64,000 nt of DNA, taken from the NCBI GenBank assembly GCA_028023455.1, contig JAQFVV010012405.1, positions 2,129,677-2,193,676 on the forward strand, written 5' to 3'. Shown piece by piece: positions 48,640-62,013 of this stretch (position 1 is the stretch's first letter; each line of letters begins with the position of its first letter). This DNA comes from Epiperipatus broadwayi. Lineage: Eukaryota > Onychophora > Udeonychophora > Euonychophora > Peripatidae. Both the position numbers and the translations under genes were made by a program. The notes below the pieces were generated by a model. That model had not been told where the DNA came from and did no database searches. It was given only the letters and a program-made list of their open reading frames with translations.

Positions 48640-49130
48640 ATAAACCATGGATGTCATTACCTTTTATTCCCAATATTAATAAAAATATAATAAGTTTTAA
48701 GTCAGGATTTCTGGTTGGCATGGAGGACTCAGCCTAATCTTAATAGATTAATAAATAATTCTAAGGGAGTAATAAGTAAAGAGGATAAAAGCAGTGTTTT
48801 GTATTCTATTAGATGCCCACAGGTAAATTGTAGTGCAATATATTGGAGAAACCAAGACAAATATTAAATATTAAACAGCATAAATATACATATATTAGAG
48901 CAAGGGAAGATGATACAGTTTATTTAGCTTTTTATGTTCACCAAAATAGTACAGACCATATGTCCAAACAATTGCAATATTAATGCATGAAACACACGAT
49001 AAAGGCAAGATTAAAGAATCATATCTTATACAAAATTCATCTTGTGCTATGAATTCAAAATTAACCAGTTTTCCGATTAGTTGTTCCTGGCCAATGCAAT
49101 GAAATGTTGAATTTATAACTTAGGAGAAAG
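48640..49130 (+). pseudogene. Penelope-like element C-terminal remnant with GIY-YIG endonuclease
   Basis: The + strand frames give WMSLPFIPNINKNI, the segment that precedes the endonuclease in Penelope-like retroelements. Then come NNSKGVISKEDKSSVLYSIR (about 48750-48810) and CPQVNCSA. After a one-base frameshift come YIGETKTNIK and a short H-x-Y stretch, followed by HQNSTDHM. SVLYSI...C...YIGETK corresponds to the GIY-YIG nuclease core of Penelope-like elements, with an H-x-x-x-HxxxDH region after it. The reverse transcriptase is not recognisable upstream. Stops and at least two frameshifts make it inactive. Confidence 0.75.
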
Positions 49131-50930
49131 TAGGAGTTTTTTACTGCCTTCATAAGGACTTCTAGGACTTGAAAGCACTTGGCAATAGTTATTTTATTTA
49201 TATTAATAATTCTCTATTTTAGCAATTGATGAATTGTTATATTGTATTTTATAAGTTGTATTAACAGAAGTATTATATTGATTTATTATTTAATTATAAA
49301 AATTAGATTTTGATTACTAAATTTAAAATTTAGTGGTTAATTGGTAGTTAATTAGAATTAATTATTAGAATTTAGTTTTTAGCATTAAATTTAATTCATT
49401 AGTATCTTTCTCTCTTTCTTTTTTTGTATCTGAGTAAATCACAGATATTTCTTCTGTCTTCTTTTTTTAAAATAAAAACTAGTCTTGAAAATACCTTTGT
49501 GGTTGACCAGTATTAATTATTTGCATTAATTGATTATTCATTGCTTGAACAATTTAATAGAACACAATCTTAAATAATGGAAATTTCTAATTAATATCTT
49601 ATGCAGCTTCCTTTTAATTCTTAAAATAACATATTTCTGATTTCATTCTTAAGCGATTAAAAAAAAGATTGTTTGGAGGGGGGAGGGTTAAGTTAAATAT
49701 ATTTTGAATAATATTCTTAATGCTTTCAATATTTAAAGATGCATTTAAGCATATATTTTTTATGCAAATGAGTGTTTTTGGTATTAGCTTTTTAAATAAG
49801 TATTTATTGTTATTAATAATGCATAACATATTTAGGAGTTTACATAATCACAAAACGAAAACCATTTGTTAATAAATAATTTATGTATTAATATGTTTTT
49901 CTTAAGACAAATTGGAATTGCTTGGCAATAAAGTACAAAACTAAGTTATAATACTTGATCATCATCAATAATAATTTGTTATTCATGTGATCATCTTAAC
50001 ATAGTTTATGCTACTATTTTAATGTTTTTTACATTATTAAGTTGCATACTTATAATTGCTGAAATCAATTATTATAATTGAATAATTGTTGCTTTATTGC
50101 CAAATGTAGATCACATTCTTATTGGCTTGTGATGAAAATGTCATTAATTTAAATAATATTATCTGAATACTATTAAAATATTGCAAGAAAAAACATTGTT
50201 TCAAGTTGAGCAAAAGCAAAATTAATGAAAAATAAAACAATACTGAAATCATCATCATTGGAATAATCTCAACTTTGATATATTTTTTTTCATATTACCA
50301 TCACTATCTGATTTTTTATTTTTATGTAACTTGGATCAGAATAATATGAAAAAAATTTCCTTTTGTGTATGGTAATACATTATATAATTTATTCATCTAT
50401 TATATACTGACAACAAACATCCCATCTATCACAATTCTCATTTTTTTTCTAATCATCTTGAAAATTTGTTAATATTATTCATTCATTTTAAATTATGTCT
50501 TTTATTAGGATGTTTTTGATCTTTTGGTTTTCAGACAATAATATTCTTTCTTTTTGTTATATGCCTAATCTATCTCTATTTGAAATTTTAAATTTTTACT
50601 CTGTCATTTATAATGATACTTTAGGATATTAATTAGTTTTTTTTTTTAATTCTTTCTTATTATTCTTAATATTTCTACAGTACATATTTGTGTTAACTGG
50701 AAAATCATTTTTCAGGCATTCTCTTTTGATATTATATTGTTTTAATGTTGAAATACTGTATAGAAAATATTATAATCTTTTTAAATTCTTAAATTCTATT
50801 TTTTTTATATTAATTTTTATTCATATTTATTGTTAATCTAGGATAATAAATCAAAAGTAATTTTTTTTCCAAATTAATACATTTTAAAATAAATAATTAT
50901 CTCTACATATTATATTATTTAATAAACATT
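49131..50930. other. Nothing recognised
   Basis: AT-rich sequence; no supported features. Confidence 0.5.
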
Positions 50931-50943
50931 AAAGGCTTATTTT

Positions 50944-50968
50944 GGCAATGTTTCATTGCCCTCATCAG
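50944..50968 (-). ncRNA. CUGAUGA...GAAAC hairpin, hammerhead-like core
   Basis: On the minus strand CTGATGAGGGCAATGAAACA is followed by TTGCC. CUGAUGA and GAAAC are the two conserved hammerhead core strands. But the perfect hairpin here (GGCAATG/CATTGCC) encloses AAA rather than separating the two core strands as stem II would. A functional hammerhead is therefore not supported. The motif may be a transposon terminal signature. Confidence 0.25.
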
Positions 50969-50979
50969 TGTGATAATAT

Positions 50980-52700
50980 ATATTCTTATGAACATTTACA
51001 TTGCACTATTATATAGTGTAACAGAATTAAGCTAATAACACTAACATAACCTTAATTAAGTTGACATATATATATATATGGTCCCATTATTTAAGCAGAG
51101 GAGTTAATTTGGTTAATATTTTACATAGCAACCATACTAGTAGTCAGACCGAGATAGTATAAAATATAGACAGGCCATATTTCCAGACTCTTGCATTTAC
51201 TTTATGACTGTAAGAAGCAAACACCTCTTCTGTGGATATTTTTATTTGTATTGGGATGATTCCTAGGTGCCACTACTCAAGACTGACTAGAATATCAATA
51301 AAAGAGGGTTTTTAAAACAGTTCCAGCATTTGATTTATCTTATTGGCATAAAGAGCAGGAAACTGACTTGAATCAGACTATCAGTATATTTTTAATGAAC
51401 ATATATAATTGACTCTCAATTAACTTAACAATATTGTATGGTAATTAAATGTTATATGGTGAGTTATGAGAGAATGAACTAAGCCAAAATTAACAAATTA
51501 AAATAATATATTTATTTACAAAAAAAATACAACAAAAAGTTAACATAAAAATCAAAATAAAAGTGAATGAAATTAGATTAATTATAGTATTCTTTGCTAC
51601 AGATTATTCCATTTCTAAATAAGAGTGAAACCCACTTGATTTTAGTTGTAAAGTTGCAAAAGAACATGTTTGTCTAGATATAGAATTTATTATATTTATA
51701 TTTACCTAGGTTTTTATTAAAGATTCATTTCTGGAATGTATTCTTGTGAACTTAATGTAGGTCATTAATGAGTGTTTCTAGCTTCCTTTAGCAGCTGGTT
51801 GATCCTCTTTTCTGAGTCAGTACATATCTTGGCCTTGTTCAGAAATACTTCTATATTTACAGGCAGGTATCTCAGCAATGGTGTTAAAGGCTTTTACTAC
51901 ATGTCAGGCATCAGATGTAGAAGAAACTGGGTGGAGAATACCCAACTAACATCTCTCTGTGGTTTAACAGTGCATGGTAAGGTTAAGGTGTTTGCAAATA
52001 TTGCTATATATTCCTGATTGATGAATGGGAAATTTTGTATAGCAAACCAGCAGCAGAATGTTTAACAGAGTACTACTGACTTAATAGCAAACTAAATAAC
52101 AGACTCTTAACATAAAAATTCAGCAAAACTCTGTAGATTTGTCATAGCAAGACTTGTCAGAAGAATAAAACAATAGGAAATTTGTAGCTTTTAGACTTTT
52201 ACTATCCATTGTCTAAAACCACCTACATTATTAATTAGTTTTTCAAATTTGTTTAATTAATTAATCTGCCCAGCTTTCTTTTTAATTACAACTTGATCAA
52301 ACTTATTATCTAATCAATTGGAAATACTACTTTTTGATAAAACCTAATTCCCTTTGATCAGATCATTCACATAAATTAGAGATCTTTAATTAGGTCTCTA
52401 ATTACATAGTTCCAATAATTATTTGTATAACAAAATTCTTTCACTTTTATATAGTTAAATTTATAGTTTATTTTTTTTGTTTTTATAATCCATCCGAATT
52501 TTCTTTTAGTTAAAAGAGAGCAGATAAGTATTCTTTTAAATATTAAATTTAAAAATTCCTACATTTCAATAGGCTTTAGTCAGGCTTTTGATTTATATAT
52601 TTCTACTTTTATCTATCACGATTTCTTTTTTTAAAATTTTTATGTAAAGAAAAATAAATATATCATTTTTTCTCTTTCTAGCTTTTATTTTTAAATTGTT
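50980..52700. other. Unassigned sequence, partly less AT-rich
   Basis: Patches at 51110-51330 and 51740-52020 are less AT-rich. The latter has a minus-strand open run of about 45 codons (TPLLRYLPVNIEVFLNKAKI, then CTDSEKRINQLLKEARN) that looks coding-like. No family is recognised. Probably transposon debris. Confidence 0.3.
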
Positions 52701-52707
52701 TTATGTA

Positions 52708-52708
52708 A

Positions 52709-52740
<32 letters not shown>

Positions 52741-52741
52741 G
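52708..52741. repeat. (AC)n(AT)n microsatellite
   Basis: About eight AC units run directly into about nine AT units. Confidence 0.95.
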
Positions 52742-54538
52742 TATGTGTAACAATAATAATATCTAGATTTTGTTTTCTGTTAAATTTCATTCTTTCTTAT
52801 GTATTTGTATATTTGTTCATTAATTGGAATAAAATCAATAAATAAAAAAGTATAGAACCTTCTAGTAATGGAATTAATTAAGTTGATAACTAATTAGAAT
52901 ATATAAATAATATAAAGTAGAAGGTAATTTCTGAAAATTTAACTGAAATACAATATATAGACATGTATTTTTTATATTTCTTTGGTTTTTTTTCTGTAAT
53001 TAGCAATTACATAACATTTAATCGAATCTTAATTCCATATTTAACATAACAGAAGATAATTCAATATTTTATATATTTCTTTGAAGATAATGTAAAAATT
53101 ATAAAACTTATTAAAGAAGTATGCAGCAATATGATGAAATATGAAAATTGAATTCAGTGAAGAACAGTCCATGATTGTGACAATTGATTGGAAAGCTAAG
53201 ACTGAAGGATAAACAAACAATAGGGAAATATTTGCCTTTAAGAAGTGGAATATGCATATTTGGAATATTTGTTAAGTAGAAAAAGAAACAGTAGGTTCAT
53301 TTGGGAATTTGAGTTTAGATAAAAAATAAAAACAATAAATTGGAAATGTTTAACAAATATTTTTTATATATAACTCCGAAATTTTAAGGTAGAATTTCAA
53401 AAGAAAGGAAGTAGATATACATTAGATGTTGAATTGTGGATGGTAAATGAGGTTATTAAGGGGAAGTGGAAAGATTTTTTTTTTTAAAGAAGGAAGTAAA
53501 AACTAAATTAAAAATATTTGGAAAGCTATCATTCATGAATAAAAATAAATTAGTAGAAACAAATATTTAATTGGATTACATGGATGTTATTAATTAAAGA
53601 ATATACAAGCTATAAACAATTTTCTGTTTCTCTCTCTCTATATATGTGTGTATGTATTTAATAAAAATAGAAAATAGATAAATTTTAGTGCATTCTATTA
53701 TAGTAAGAAGTTTAAAGATTATTAAAAATCTGCATCCTCTTCTGAGCACAAAATTAAAGGATCTGCATTTGGAAGCCTGGGATTCCATTTATAATAAAGT
53801 CGTGCAAAATGATACATGCAATAATGGTGATAATCATTGTTGGAACACATTATTGTGTTATTGATATGTAAAAAAACAAATCATCTTTTCTGATAATCGT
53901 TACAAGAAGATACTGATCAATATTCCAATTACCCATAGTGAGTTTTATTGTTTGTTCATTGTAATGTTATGACAACAGAGATCAACCTGTGTATGAGTTC
54001 CATAAATCAATATTCCAAATGTGAAAAACCAATAATATTTGGGCCAGATTTTTACTTGAAGAAAAACCACTGTTTAACATATGAAATAAGGCTCTCTGAA
54101 AGTGCTAAATGACTTTTTAGTCTTCAATTGTTTGATACCTTTTAAATTGATTACTAAATACAGGCATTAAAAACAGCCATACAAAAGCAGTGCCAGGCTA
54201 TCACTTAGATTTTCTTTCTCAACAATACTGAAAATTTTTTTGATTGGCCAAGTCAACACCCATGTAGCAGTTGTACATATGGTCGTCACAATTTTTGTTT
54301 TTTCTGGTTTACAGTATCATCTCCAGAAGATGGATAAGCATTATCAATCTTATTCGTACAAACTAAAATATGAAAGATCACTATTTTTATTAAATAAAAA
54401 ATGTCTTCTTTTTTTATCTTACATTTATATAGAATTCAGTGATGCTGGAATACTATTACTTTACATAGTGCAAGACAGCAATAGGGTTTGTTTGCAGGTA
54501 GCTCTTTTGCTAATTTTATATGTAGGTTTATATTTGAT
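52742..54538. other. Nothing recognised
   Basis: AT-rich sequence. The 106-codon + frame at 54240-54560 starts from a non-ATG codon and runs into the LTR at 54539, which argues against a gene. Confidence 0.45.
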
Positions 54539-54930
54539 TGTATTAAACAGACTCATATAAATATGACTAAATATTTTATTAAAGTATATGTAATATATAC
54601 TTATAATATATATAATTGATGTACTTTCTTCCGATGTATCGTGACAGTTTTCATCACATGTAAGTATGATGATACTTCCAGCAATACCATGACAGATTGT
54701 CTTGTGTCAGGTTTAAAATTTAGCAGTTCCAATGCTAGTGTGAATTTGCTCACTGCTTAATTCTGGAGGACAATGTTTATATTGCTATTACGTTTTGATA
54801 GTCCTTTTCCATAATGAGAATAATCAGATTCACTGAGCATCAACATCTATTGGCCTGTATCCATTGGTGTGTAGCAATGAGTGTTCAATGTGAACAAGTC
54901 CATTAGTTGAAGATAAGTTAAACTATAACA
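54539..54930 (-). repeat. 3' LTR of the older element (392 bp)
   Basis: Shares with the right LTR, in order, AATATTTTATTAA, CATGACAG, AGTATGATGA, GACAGATT, TTAGGTTTAAAAT (with variants), GGACAATGT, GATTCACTGAG and ATTGGCCTGT. Confidence 0.8.
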
Positions 54931-54947
54931 TTCCCTCTTCCTCTCTA
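54931..54947 (-). promoter_or_regulatory. Polypurine tract
   Basis: On the minus strand AGAGAGGAAGAGGGAA lies immediately before the LTR, exactly where the plus-strand primer belongs. Confidence 0.7.
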
Positions 54948-55254
54948 AAATTATCCATGGAGAATGTAGTCACTGAAATTCTTTTGATGGCAGCCTTTGT
55001 CACATCTTGGATTCTTCAGGTCTGGTTCCATTATCATCAGATTTAGTGACTTCATCAGATGTGGTGTCTTTATCAGCAGGTCTTGTATCTTCACATGTTG
55101 GTGATTTCTGTAGCTGGTATAGTGTCTTTGAACTTTATAGACTTTTTTCTGCTGTCTGATGACTCATAGTTTAATCTTAGCTGGACTTTGTGCTTGTGGT
55201 GTTGCTGTATGCCCGCTGCTTGAACAGTCATTGTTTGTTAATTTTTTAATTTGA

Positions 55255-56240
55255 TCACAACTGCTGGAACTCATTTCCATTATACATGTGACATAGAACT
55301 TGGGTGCTTAATTCCATTTTAATATTTTTGTTTTCATGGTCATAATGACCAGGCCTAAAGATTGATAAGTTTGTCCAAGAGTTCAGATCCAGTTTATTAT
55401 CTACCATCTGGGACCCTTTTTGATTTGATTTTTGTGAGCTAGTTTGCTGTAATTGCCATAAAGCCGAAGTGATTGAACCAGTTATCATCTAATAACCAGC
55501 TGACACATCAAGAACGGATTAATTATTTTACTAGGGGCAGTAACTTTAACTCTTATTTGACTGAAGAGTGATATTTTTTTGCCTTGATAATTAATAATCA
55601 TTCTGCTGATAAGATGAAAGCAATTATTGTAGCCCACATGTGTTTTGATGCACCCGATATCCAGTTCTATTGTTATTGGCATATTACCTATTACTAATTT
55701 TGCCTTTGAAAGTCAAATCAATGCCGGTCACATTATTTTTACTGGCATTGATTTTATTTGACCTTACATTGTTTTGTTTGGAATGGACTGACCCATTCTT
55801 CTCTGAGAGATTTTTTTTTAAAAAAAGAAGTAGCTTCTACTGTGAATGACACATTTTCAAAATGTATGCACTATCACAACATGCACATTCAGTGCACTTG
55901 GATTTTAGTTTGTCAAATCAGTATCAAACTCTAACAGTATAATCATTAATAGATTCCCTAAGCTCATTTTAAATTGAAATTTTTTTAGATTGTTTGATTT
56001 TTTACAATTCACAACTTTAATGCTTGGACTACTTTTATTTAATGCAACAGCCTGAATCACCATAGATTCAACCAGAGTTACTTGCAAGACTAAGAACCAA
56101 AGATAATATTATGATCAATTAACAATTTGACTCTGATCCCATGATCATGCATTCTGCAAATATAACAATATCTTAATGTTTCATTTAAGGAATCCCCAAA
56201 TTTCCACAAAATGCAAGCTTTCTGAGTTTAGTAAGTCTTG
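55255..56240 (-). pseudogene. Broken internal coding remnants of the older LTR element
   Basis: Three short minus-strand frames remain: 56087-55905, 55682-55485 and 55488-55255. The middle one begins MPITIELDIGCIKTHV, which could be a damaged retropepsin active site (DTG changed to DIG). The region around 56110-56170 (YCYICRMHDHGIR) could be a decayed zinc-knuckle stretch. These assignments are weak; only the position between two LTRs makes them likely transposon coding sequence. Confidence 0.35.
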
Positions 56241-56778
56241 CTTTCTAACCTCCCCCTGAACACAGATATTGATGTAATATCTCTGTATTATCATTAGAGA
56301 TTTTATATAATAAGCATGCTAATAGCTCTTAACAAACTTTTCTGAATATTCCTATATGACTTGATTTATTAGAGGTTTTGAACAAAAAAATGTTGTGCTT
56401 CATCAAAATCAAGCTTTGTATGATTTCGTATGTTTGTGCATTGCAGATAGTCACAAATGTTACTCATTTTAATTCAGGCATTTTAATTTGACTGGCTTGC
56501 TTGTAGAAAAGCACTTAATCCACATAGATTGGTCAATTTTTAGGATATGCTAGATTGAACTCTTCTAATCAGCAATTTTAGCCATTTTGATTTATTTTTT
56601 TTGCTGTGAAAGAAAATAAATGTTTTTTTGAATTCTCTTTATTGAAATGAGTGACTACTCATTTGATTCTTTAATTTTACTGACACTCTAGTAATCTTGA
56701 CTGATTATTTTTTTGTAATTAATTACAAATATCTAAATCTTTTGTGATTGCACCAAATCTTTTGTACTTATATTTGGC

Positions 56779-57300
56779 TGTAATAAACATAGACTTGTAT
56801 AAATAGGATTAAATATTTTATTAATTTATATGCAACATATATTTATAATAGACATAACTGATATGCCTTCATCTGATACTGTTGGTGATATATAATGTCT
56901 AGTTACCATGCAACTACTGAAGAAAGATATTACGGTGTCCTTCTTGGTTTATCTAATACTTCCAGTTGCAACATGACAGCTTTCCTCATGTGAAGTATGA
57001 TGACCCTTCCAGCTGTACTGTGTGACAGATTATTTTGTGTTAGGTTTAAAATCTAGAAGTTTTCATTGCTTTACAATATAGTGGACAATGTGCATATTGC
57101 TGTTCAGCTCTGTTAGTTCCCTTCTATAATGAGAGCACTTGGATTCACTGAGTACCATCACTTATTGGCCTGTTTCTGCTATTGGATATATCTTACCTAT
57201 TCATATATCCATTGGGTCTGTAGTGATGGATGCTTAATCTGATCAAGGTAAGATAGAATCTGGACAAGTCCATTAGTTGAAGCTAAGTTGAGCTTTAACA
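56779..57300 (-). repeat. 5' LTR of the older element (522 bp)
   Basis: Collinear with the left LTR but with extra segments at about 56875-56960 and 57180-57210. I could not identify a primer-binding site with confidence at its left edge. Confidence 0.75.
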
Positions 57301-58590
57301 CTCTATGCTTAAAAATAAATCTGTCACAAAAAATAATGTGATTTTGTTTTGCAAGGTATGACAAAACTTGTGAGAGAATAGTTTAAGTACTCAGATCTTG
57401 GCCAACTTCTGGACTTTTATCATTGTTTGTGTACAGTTTCATTTGGAATACATAACTATTATAGCTATCTGACAAGATCCAACATTTGAAATATTGCCTT
57501 TCTGATTTTGAAGAATCATATGGTCACATGGCATTATAACCAATAAATTTAGTAATTGCGTAATAACTATTCTTTTCTGTGCACTTGAAATGTAATTTTA
57601 AAATTTATGCTGCACTCTACAATTAGCAAAATTTATATATTTTATCCAAATCTTTATTTTTTCTATATGACATTTTTCATTATCATAAAAATATAGACAA
57701 AACAATAAATTATGAAATCTATTATGAGTCATTATATTTGAAAAAATAAGGCTATTTCAGACTTAAATCTAACTTCCAATATTTTCCAGTTGAACTACTT
57801 ATACCTTACAAGAAATGCCTAAAATTATGCCAAATAAAATGCTGACAATTGTATATTTGACAGATTTATCAGTTCTGTATTTTTTCTCGTTGGCAGCATA
57901 GTTATTTATTTCAATAATAATGCTATCAAAATTTTACCATCAAATAAGAAATGGAAAAAAATTACATTTTGACAGGTGATGAGAAATTTCAGGCCTGGAA
58001 TGTCAATAAAATTGCCTGCCATTCAGTTATCTTTTGTGATAGGAAACTATTCAGGTTTGGTTGGGAGGAAGGTCCAAAGGTAATACTATTTTCCATACTT
58101 TTAGACACAAGTTGTTTTTTAATTTTTATGAGGTAATTATTTCATTTTCTATAGACAGAGAATAATGGAAAGATTTATTGAAACTGCTGCAAGACAAAAA
58201 TGGGGAAATCATTGTTTGAACTTGAATGTATATCAAAATTTATATTGTCAGTTGTAGAATATTTTTTGATAAAAACTATAGGTAAAAAAAAAAAGAAAGA
58301 AAGCTCTAAGATTATTAACTATAATTACATTTTTCACTGTAGTGATTTCTGATATTTAACAATCCATGTAAGATTAGTAATGGAATAATACCCTCTGCTT
58401 TGCATGTTTCTGTCCAATAGTAGATTATCACTTTAAATGCAACATATACATATCATTGTGTGATATTGTTTATGCTGTTAAAACAAATGACAATGAAGAT
58501 ACTTATAAGTATGGTTCATACTATTGTTCTAATTGGAAGGAATTTAAATATCTAATACACTGGATGAAATTTTTATTATTGTTAATGGAT
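57301..58590. other. Nothing recognised
   Basis: AT-rich sequence. The short + frame at 57951-58136 shows no family signal. Confidence 0.5.
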
Positions 58591-58594
58591 GTAT

Positions 58595-59130
58595 GATGAA
58601 GGACTTACGGTTTTTGAACATTAATTACTAAATCAAAATCTTTATAAGTTGTGTTCACAACATTCTGTAGATCATTTTTTAAATTGTCAAGGATAATCAT
58701 CAGCATATTACAAATGCAGAATCAAAAAAGATGATGTTCTTGTTTTTTTTTAATCTACTTCAAATTAAAAATTCCATCATGGAACCTGTATTTTATCTTG
58801 GATGCCTGATTTATGAATCCGTCTACAAACAATTAAATAAAAATAAAATGGAAAACAAAGTTGGAACTAATAGACATCCTTGTTTAACACTAGTTTTCAT
58901 TTTAATTCCTCAAATTATCCACATATATTAATAATATTTTTTTTTCTCATTCCATCATACAGAAGTTGTATAATATAAGCTTTGATGAATAACCAATTAA
59001 TTTCAAACAGTGACACAGTATTCTGCTTGATTAATTGAGTCTATAAAAAACAAAAATATTTTTAGAAAGAGAGGAACATTTGATTTGTCAAACACTATGC
59101 AAATGACTTTACTATTATGATCAATACATT
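58595..59130 (-). pseudogene. 3' fragment of the second LINE family
   Basis: The minus strand reads DNLKNDLQNVVNTTYKDFDL near 58690-58625, collinear with NDDLQNVLNILRQHMKTFV of the 20.2-kb copy. At the DNA level, CATTCTGTAGATCAT and the following AT-CAGCATA-T-CAAATGCAGAATC stretch match 20210-20275. It is heavily mutated and lacks catalytic residues. Confidence 0.6.
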
Positions 59131-59424
59131 CATTATGCTGCATTTTGTTTTATTATTATTAATTGATAATGTTCTTGCTAGCTAGCATTATCAAATATCT
59201 TAACCAAGAAATAAATTGTTTTCAATGTCTCTTGACAAATCTAATGAGTTCTGAAGTCTTAGATAACATTGTGATTATCTTAATACCATTGCTGATTATA
59301 TACTTTGTTCATATGAGTTTGATTTTTGATTCTGAAAATACAATTATATAACAAACTTATTGTTATAGTAGCATAGTTGTCTACTTTCTTTTTGAGACTT
59401 AATGTAAGCACTAGAAAGGAATGA

Positions 59425-59815
59425 GAATTGCCAGATGACAGTACTTAAAAAAATCCCTATCTTTAGCTTTCCTATCCAAAATCCCCAGACTAGTTTCAAG
59501 CTTATGGCTTTCATTAGTGACTTGCTTTAGATATTGGAACAATGCAACTGGACCTTATGATCTAATGCACCTTCATTTCAGCTCCTATTCTTTACTTCTA
59601 TATTATACTATCAGACTATCAGCCCAAACTGAAAAATATATATGTTTTCAATGTAAGCCAATTTCCTTATATAGTAAATGACAAGTCCAATTGCACTGTT
59701 TCAAGATCCAAAACTCCTCACTGTTGAAAGCCATAAGCTTGAAATTAGTTGGGAGATTTTGAATAAGGAAGGACAGAATAGGGATTTATTAAGCACTATC
59801 ATCCGATAACTCTAC
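59425..59815. mobile_element. ~390-bp inverted-repeat (MITE-like) element
   Basis: The left arm (about 59428-59515) runs from CCAGATGACAGTACTTAA through AATCCCTAT to TTTCAAGCTTATGGCTTTCA. The right arm (about 59725-59813) is its reverse complement with several mismatches. The interior of about 200 bp has no coding frame. No target duplication could be fixed. Confidence 0.75.
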
Positions 59816-62013
59816 AGCTTTCTAAAATTTACATTAAGTGGCAAAAGAAGATAGTAAAATGTGCTATTAAAACAGCAACATGTAAGTGGAAGATATGTAA
59901 TAATAAGTCATGTGATGTTTTATTGATTATAAATTTATTGTTAGTTAATTGTAATTATTACTATACTTAAAAATATAAAATAGGAGTCTATAATTATATC
60001 CACTGGCTAAGAATCAAATAAATCTATTGTTTTATTTGATCAATGGTATCTTGCAGTATGTTTTGTATTGTTGTGAAATAAAAATTATGTTTAGGTTGTG
60101 AACTATCATTAAGAAAAACAGAATCTTCATGATTCTCAAAACATTTAGACTTAGTATTACCAAGAAAAAGATAAAAAAAAAAGAAAAAAGAAGAAATGGA
60201 CAAAGATCCCATGACCTTGCAAAATATTATGTTAAGCAAATGATTATTTTGATTGTTGTAATAGAACATTTGTGAAACATCATATAACTCACTAATGTAC
60301 ATTTACTTTGCATTTGATATCAGTAATGAAGAAATGCCAAGCGGTCATTATTTTGATCACTGTAGTATTATAATCCAGAAGTTTATACTAAAACTAAGCA
60401 TTACATGACTATAAATATATGTTTATAATGCCAAAGTGTTTATTCTAATACTCTAATACCATCATTTCTGAAAGTTATACGAAAATAAAGCCTCACACAA
60501 TTTATTGAGTTTGCATTTCCTCATCTCTCCAGAAACAATTTTATAAGCAGGAGTAGTCATTGGATAGATAGTGCAAATATTTTTCCATTGTTTGGTAATG
60601 CTTTTCAAGACTGGCTCTAGAATAAGCAGAAAGAAGTTGAAGTTTCATTTCTAGGGTTAGTAATTAAAAAGTGTTATTAGATATGTAATTTTATATTGTC
60701 TTTTAATATACATTAACTTAAAAATTGTTAATTCAACTGCTTTTTTTAAAATTTTAATACAAAAAATATTTGTCATATCCTATCAAAAATATATATTCTA
60801 AATTTAAAAAATGATTGTCAATTACTAATTTTATTTTGTGTATTATTACTATTACTATTTTTTGTAAATTAATAAAAGAATAGATAAAATTAATGTGTTA
60901 TTAATATATTGAATTACATTTAATATTCTTTCTAATTATAGGAGTATGGAGGGGATAAAATATTTTATACGGCAAATTATAATTTTCTAAATACATTTTT
61001 ATTTTTTAAAATTAGATTAAACAACGCTTTTTAAGTAGAATAAATTACTTTTTTTAAAAAAAAAAAAAAAAATTAAAAAGCCAAATCTTGTAAGATTTAT
61101 AATTAATATAAATTGTTTCAGAAGATAATGCCTCTTTTTTTTTTTTTTTGAAATTAGGAAAGAGTGGGGGGGGGGGTGTCGAATTAATTTATAAAAATTA
61201 ATTTTTTTTACTTCCCGAAAAAAAAAAAAAAGTTTTCCTTCTTTAACTCAATAATTTTAATTATATAAATAAGCAATTGATTGGTCTTTTTATACTTTAG
61301 GCATTATATCTAAAGAGGGGAGGAAATTGTTATATTTAATTATTTAAAGTTGATTAAGTGTAAGGCTTTAAGAAATATGGTTTTGCTGATTTTAAAGTTT
61401 ACTTTTTTTAAAATTAGATTTAAATACGACAAATTAAAACCATATCTTTTTTATGTATAAAGTTTGTATATATATGTATGACTGAAACTTAACATTTTAA
61501 AAAATTTCTGCAAATATTCTTGAATTTTAATAAATCTTGCTTATAAAACAGAATTATTAGATAATTTTTTTAATTATAAAAAGTATAATTTACAGTTCTG
61601 GTAGTGGCTTGAGGTTATAAAAACTTTTAATTAGCTGCATCTGGCTTTTCATTTTGAAAGTTGATTTCAAATAAGTATTAGATTATCTGAATTGGAAGTA
61701 TCAAATTGTATGACTTTAAATCTTACTAGTTGAATATTATTATTTCTTGTGATTATATTGTACTTGTAACTGTATTGTGCTGTAATATATCATGTGCATT
61801 TTAATGATGTGAAGTTGATTAATACATATACAATTGAGATGCTAAAATTAATTATATTAGGAGAGTGCCTAGCAATAACAAACCACCACTGACCTGCCTA
61901 ATTAACCCAATTTACCTTAGAAACAGAACGTAACATGCATACATATTTACATTCTCCTATTTAAAGGAATAAGTTAGAATTTTCTCTGATTATTTATATT
62001 TGCATTATTTATT
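59816..62013. other. Nothing recognised; homopolymer-rich near 61.0-61.25 kb
   Basis: AT-rich sequence with long A and T runs at 61050-61075, 61137-61150 and 61217-61230, and a G-run near 61167. No gene or repeat ends were seen. Confidence 0.5.

Larger units (their letters stand above)
54539..57300 (-). mobile_element. Older, deleted LTR retrotransposon
   Basis: Two diverged direct repeats (54539-54930 and 56779-57300) both begin TGTAWTAAACA and end TTAGTTGAAGMTAAGTT...TAACA on the + strand; on the minus strand this is the common TGTTA...TACA form. A long purine tract next to the left repeat places the 3' LTR on the left. The LTRs differ by substitutions and by about 130 bases of indels, and no target duplication is seen, so the insertion is old. 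The 1.85-kb interior has only broken short frames. No RT or integrase motif is visible. Confidence 0.75.

Noticed and set aside
54240-54560. 106-codon + strand open frame
   Set aside because: It begins at a non-ATG codon, is hydrophobic by T-richness and runs across the boundary of the LTR at 54539, so it is not a unit of its own.
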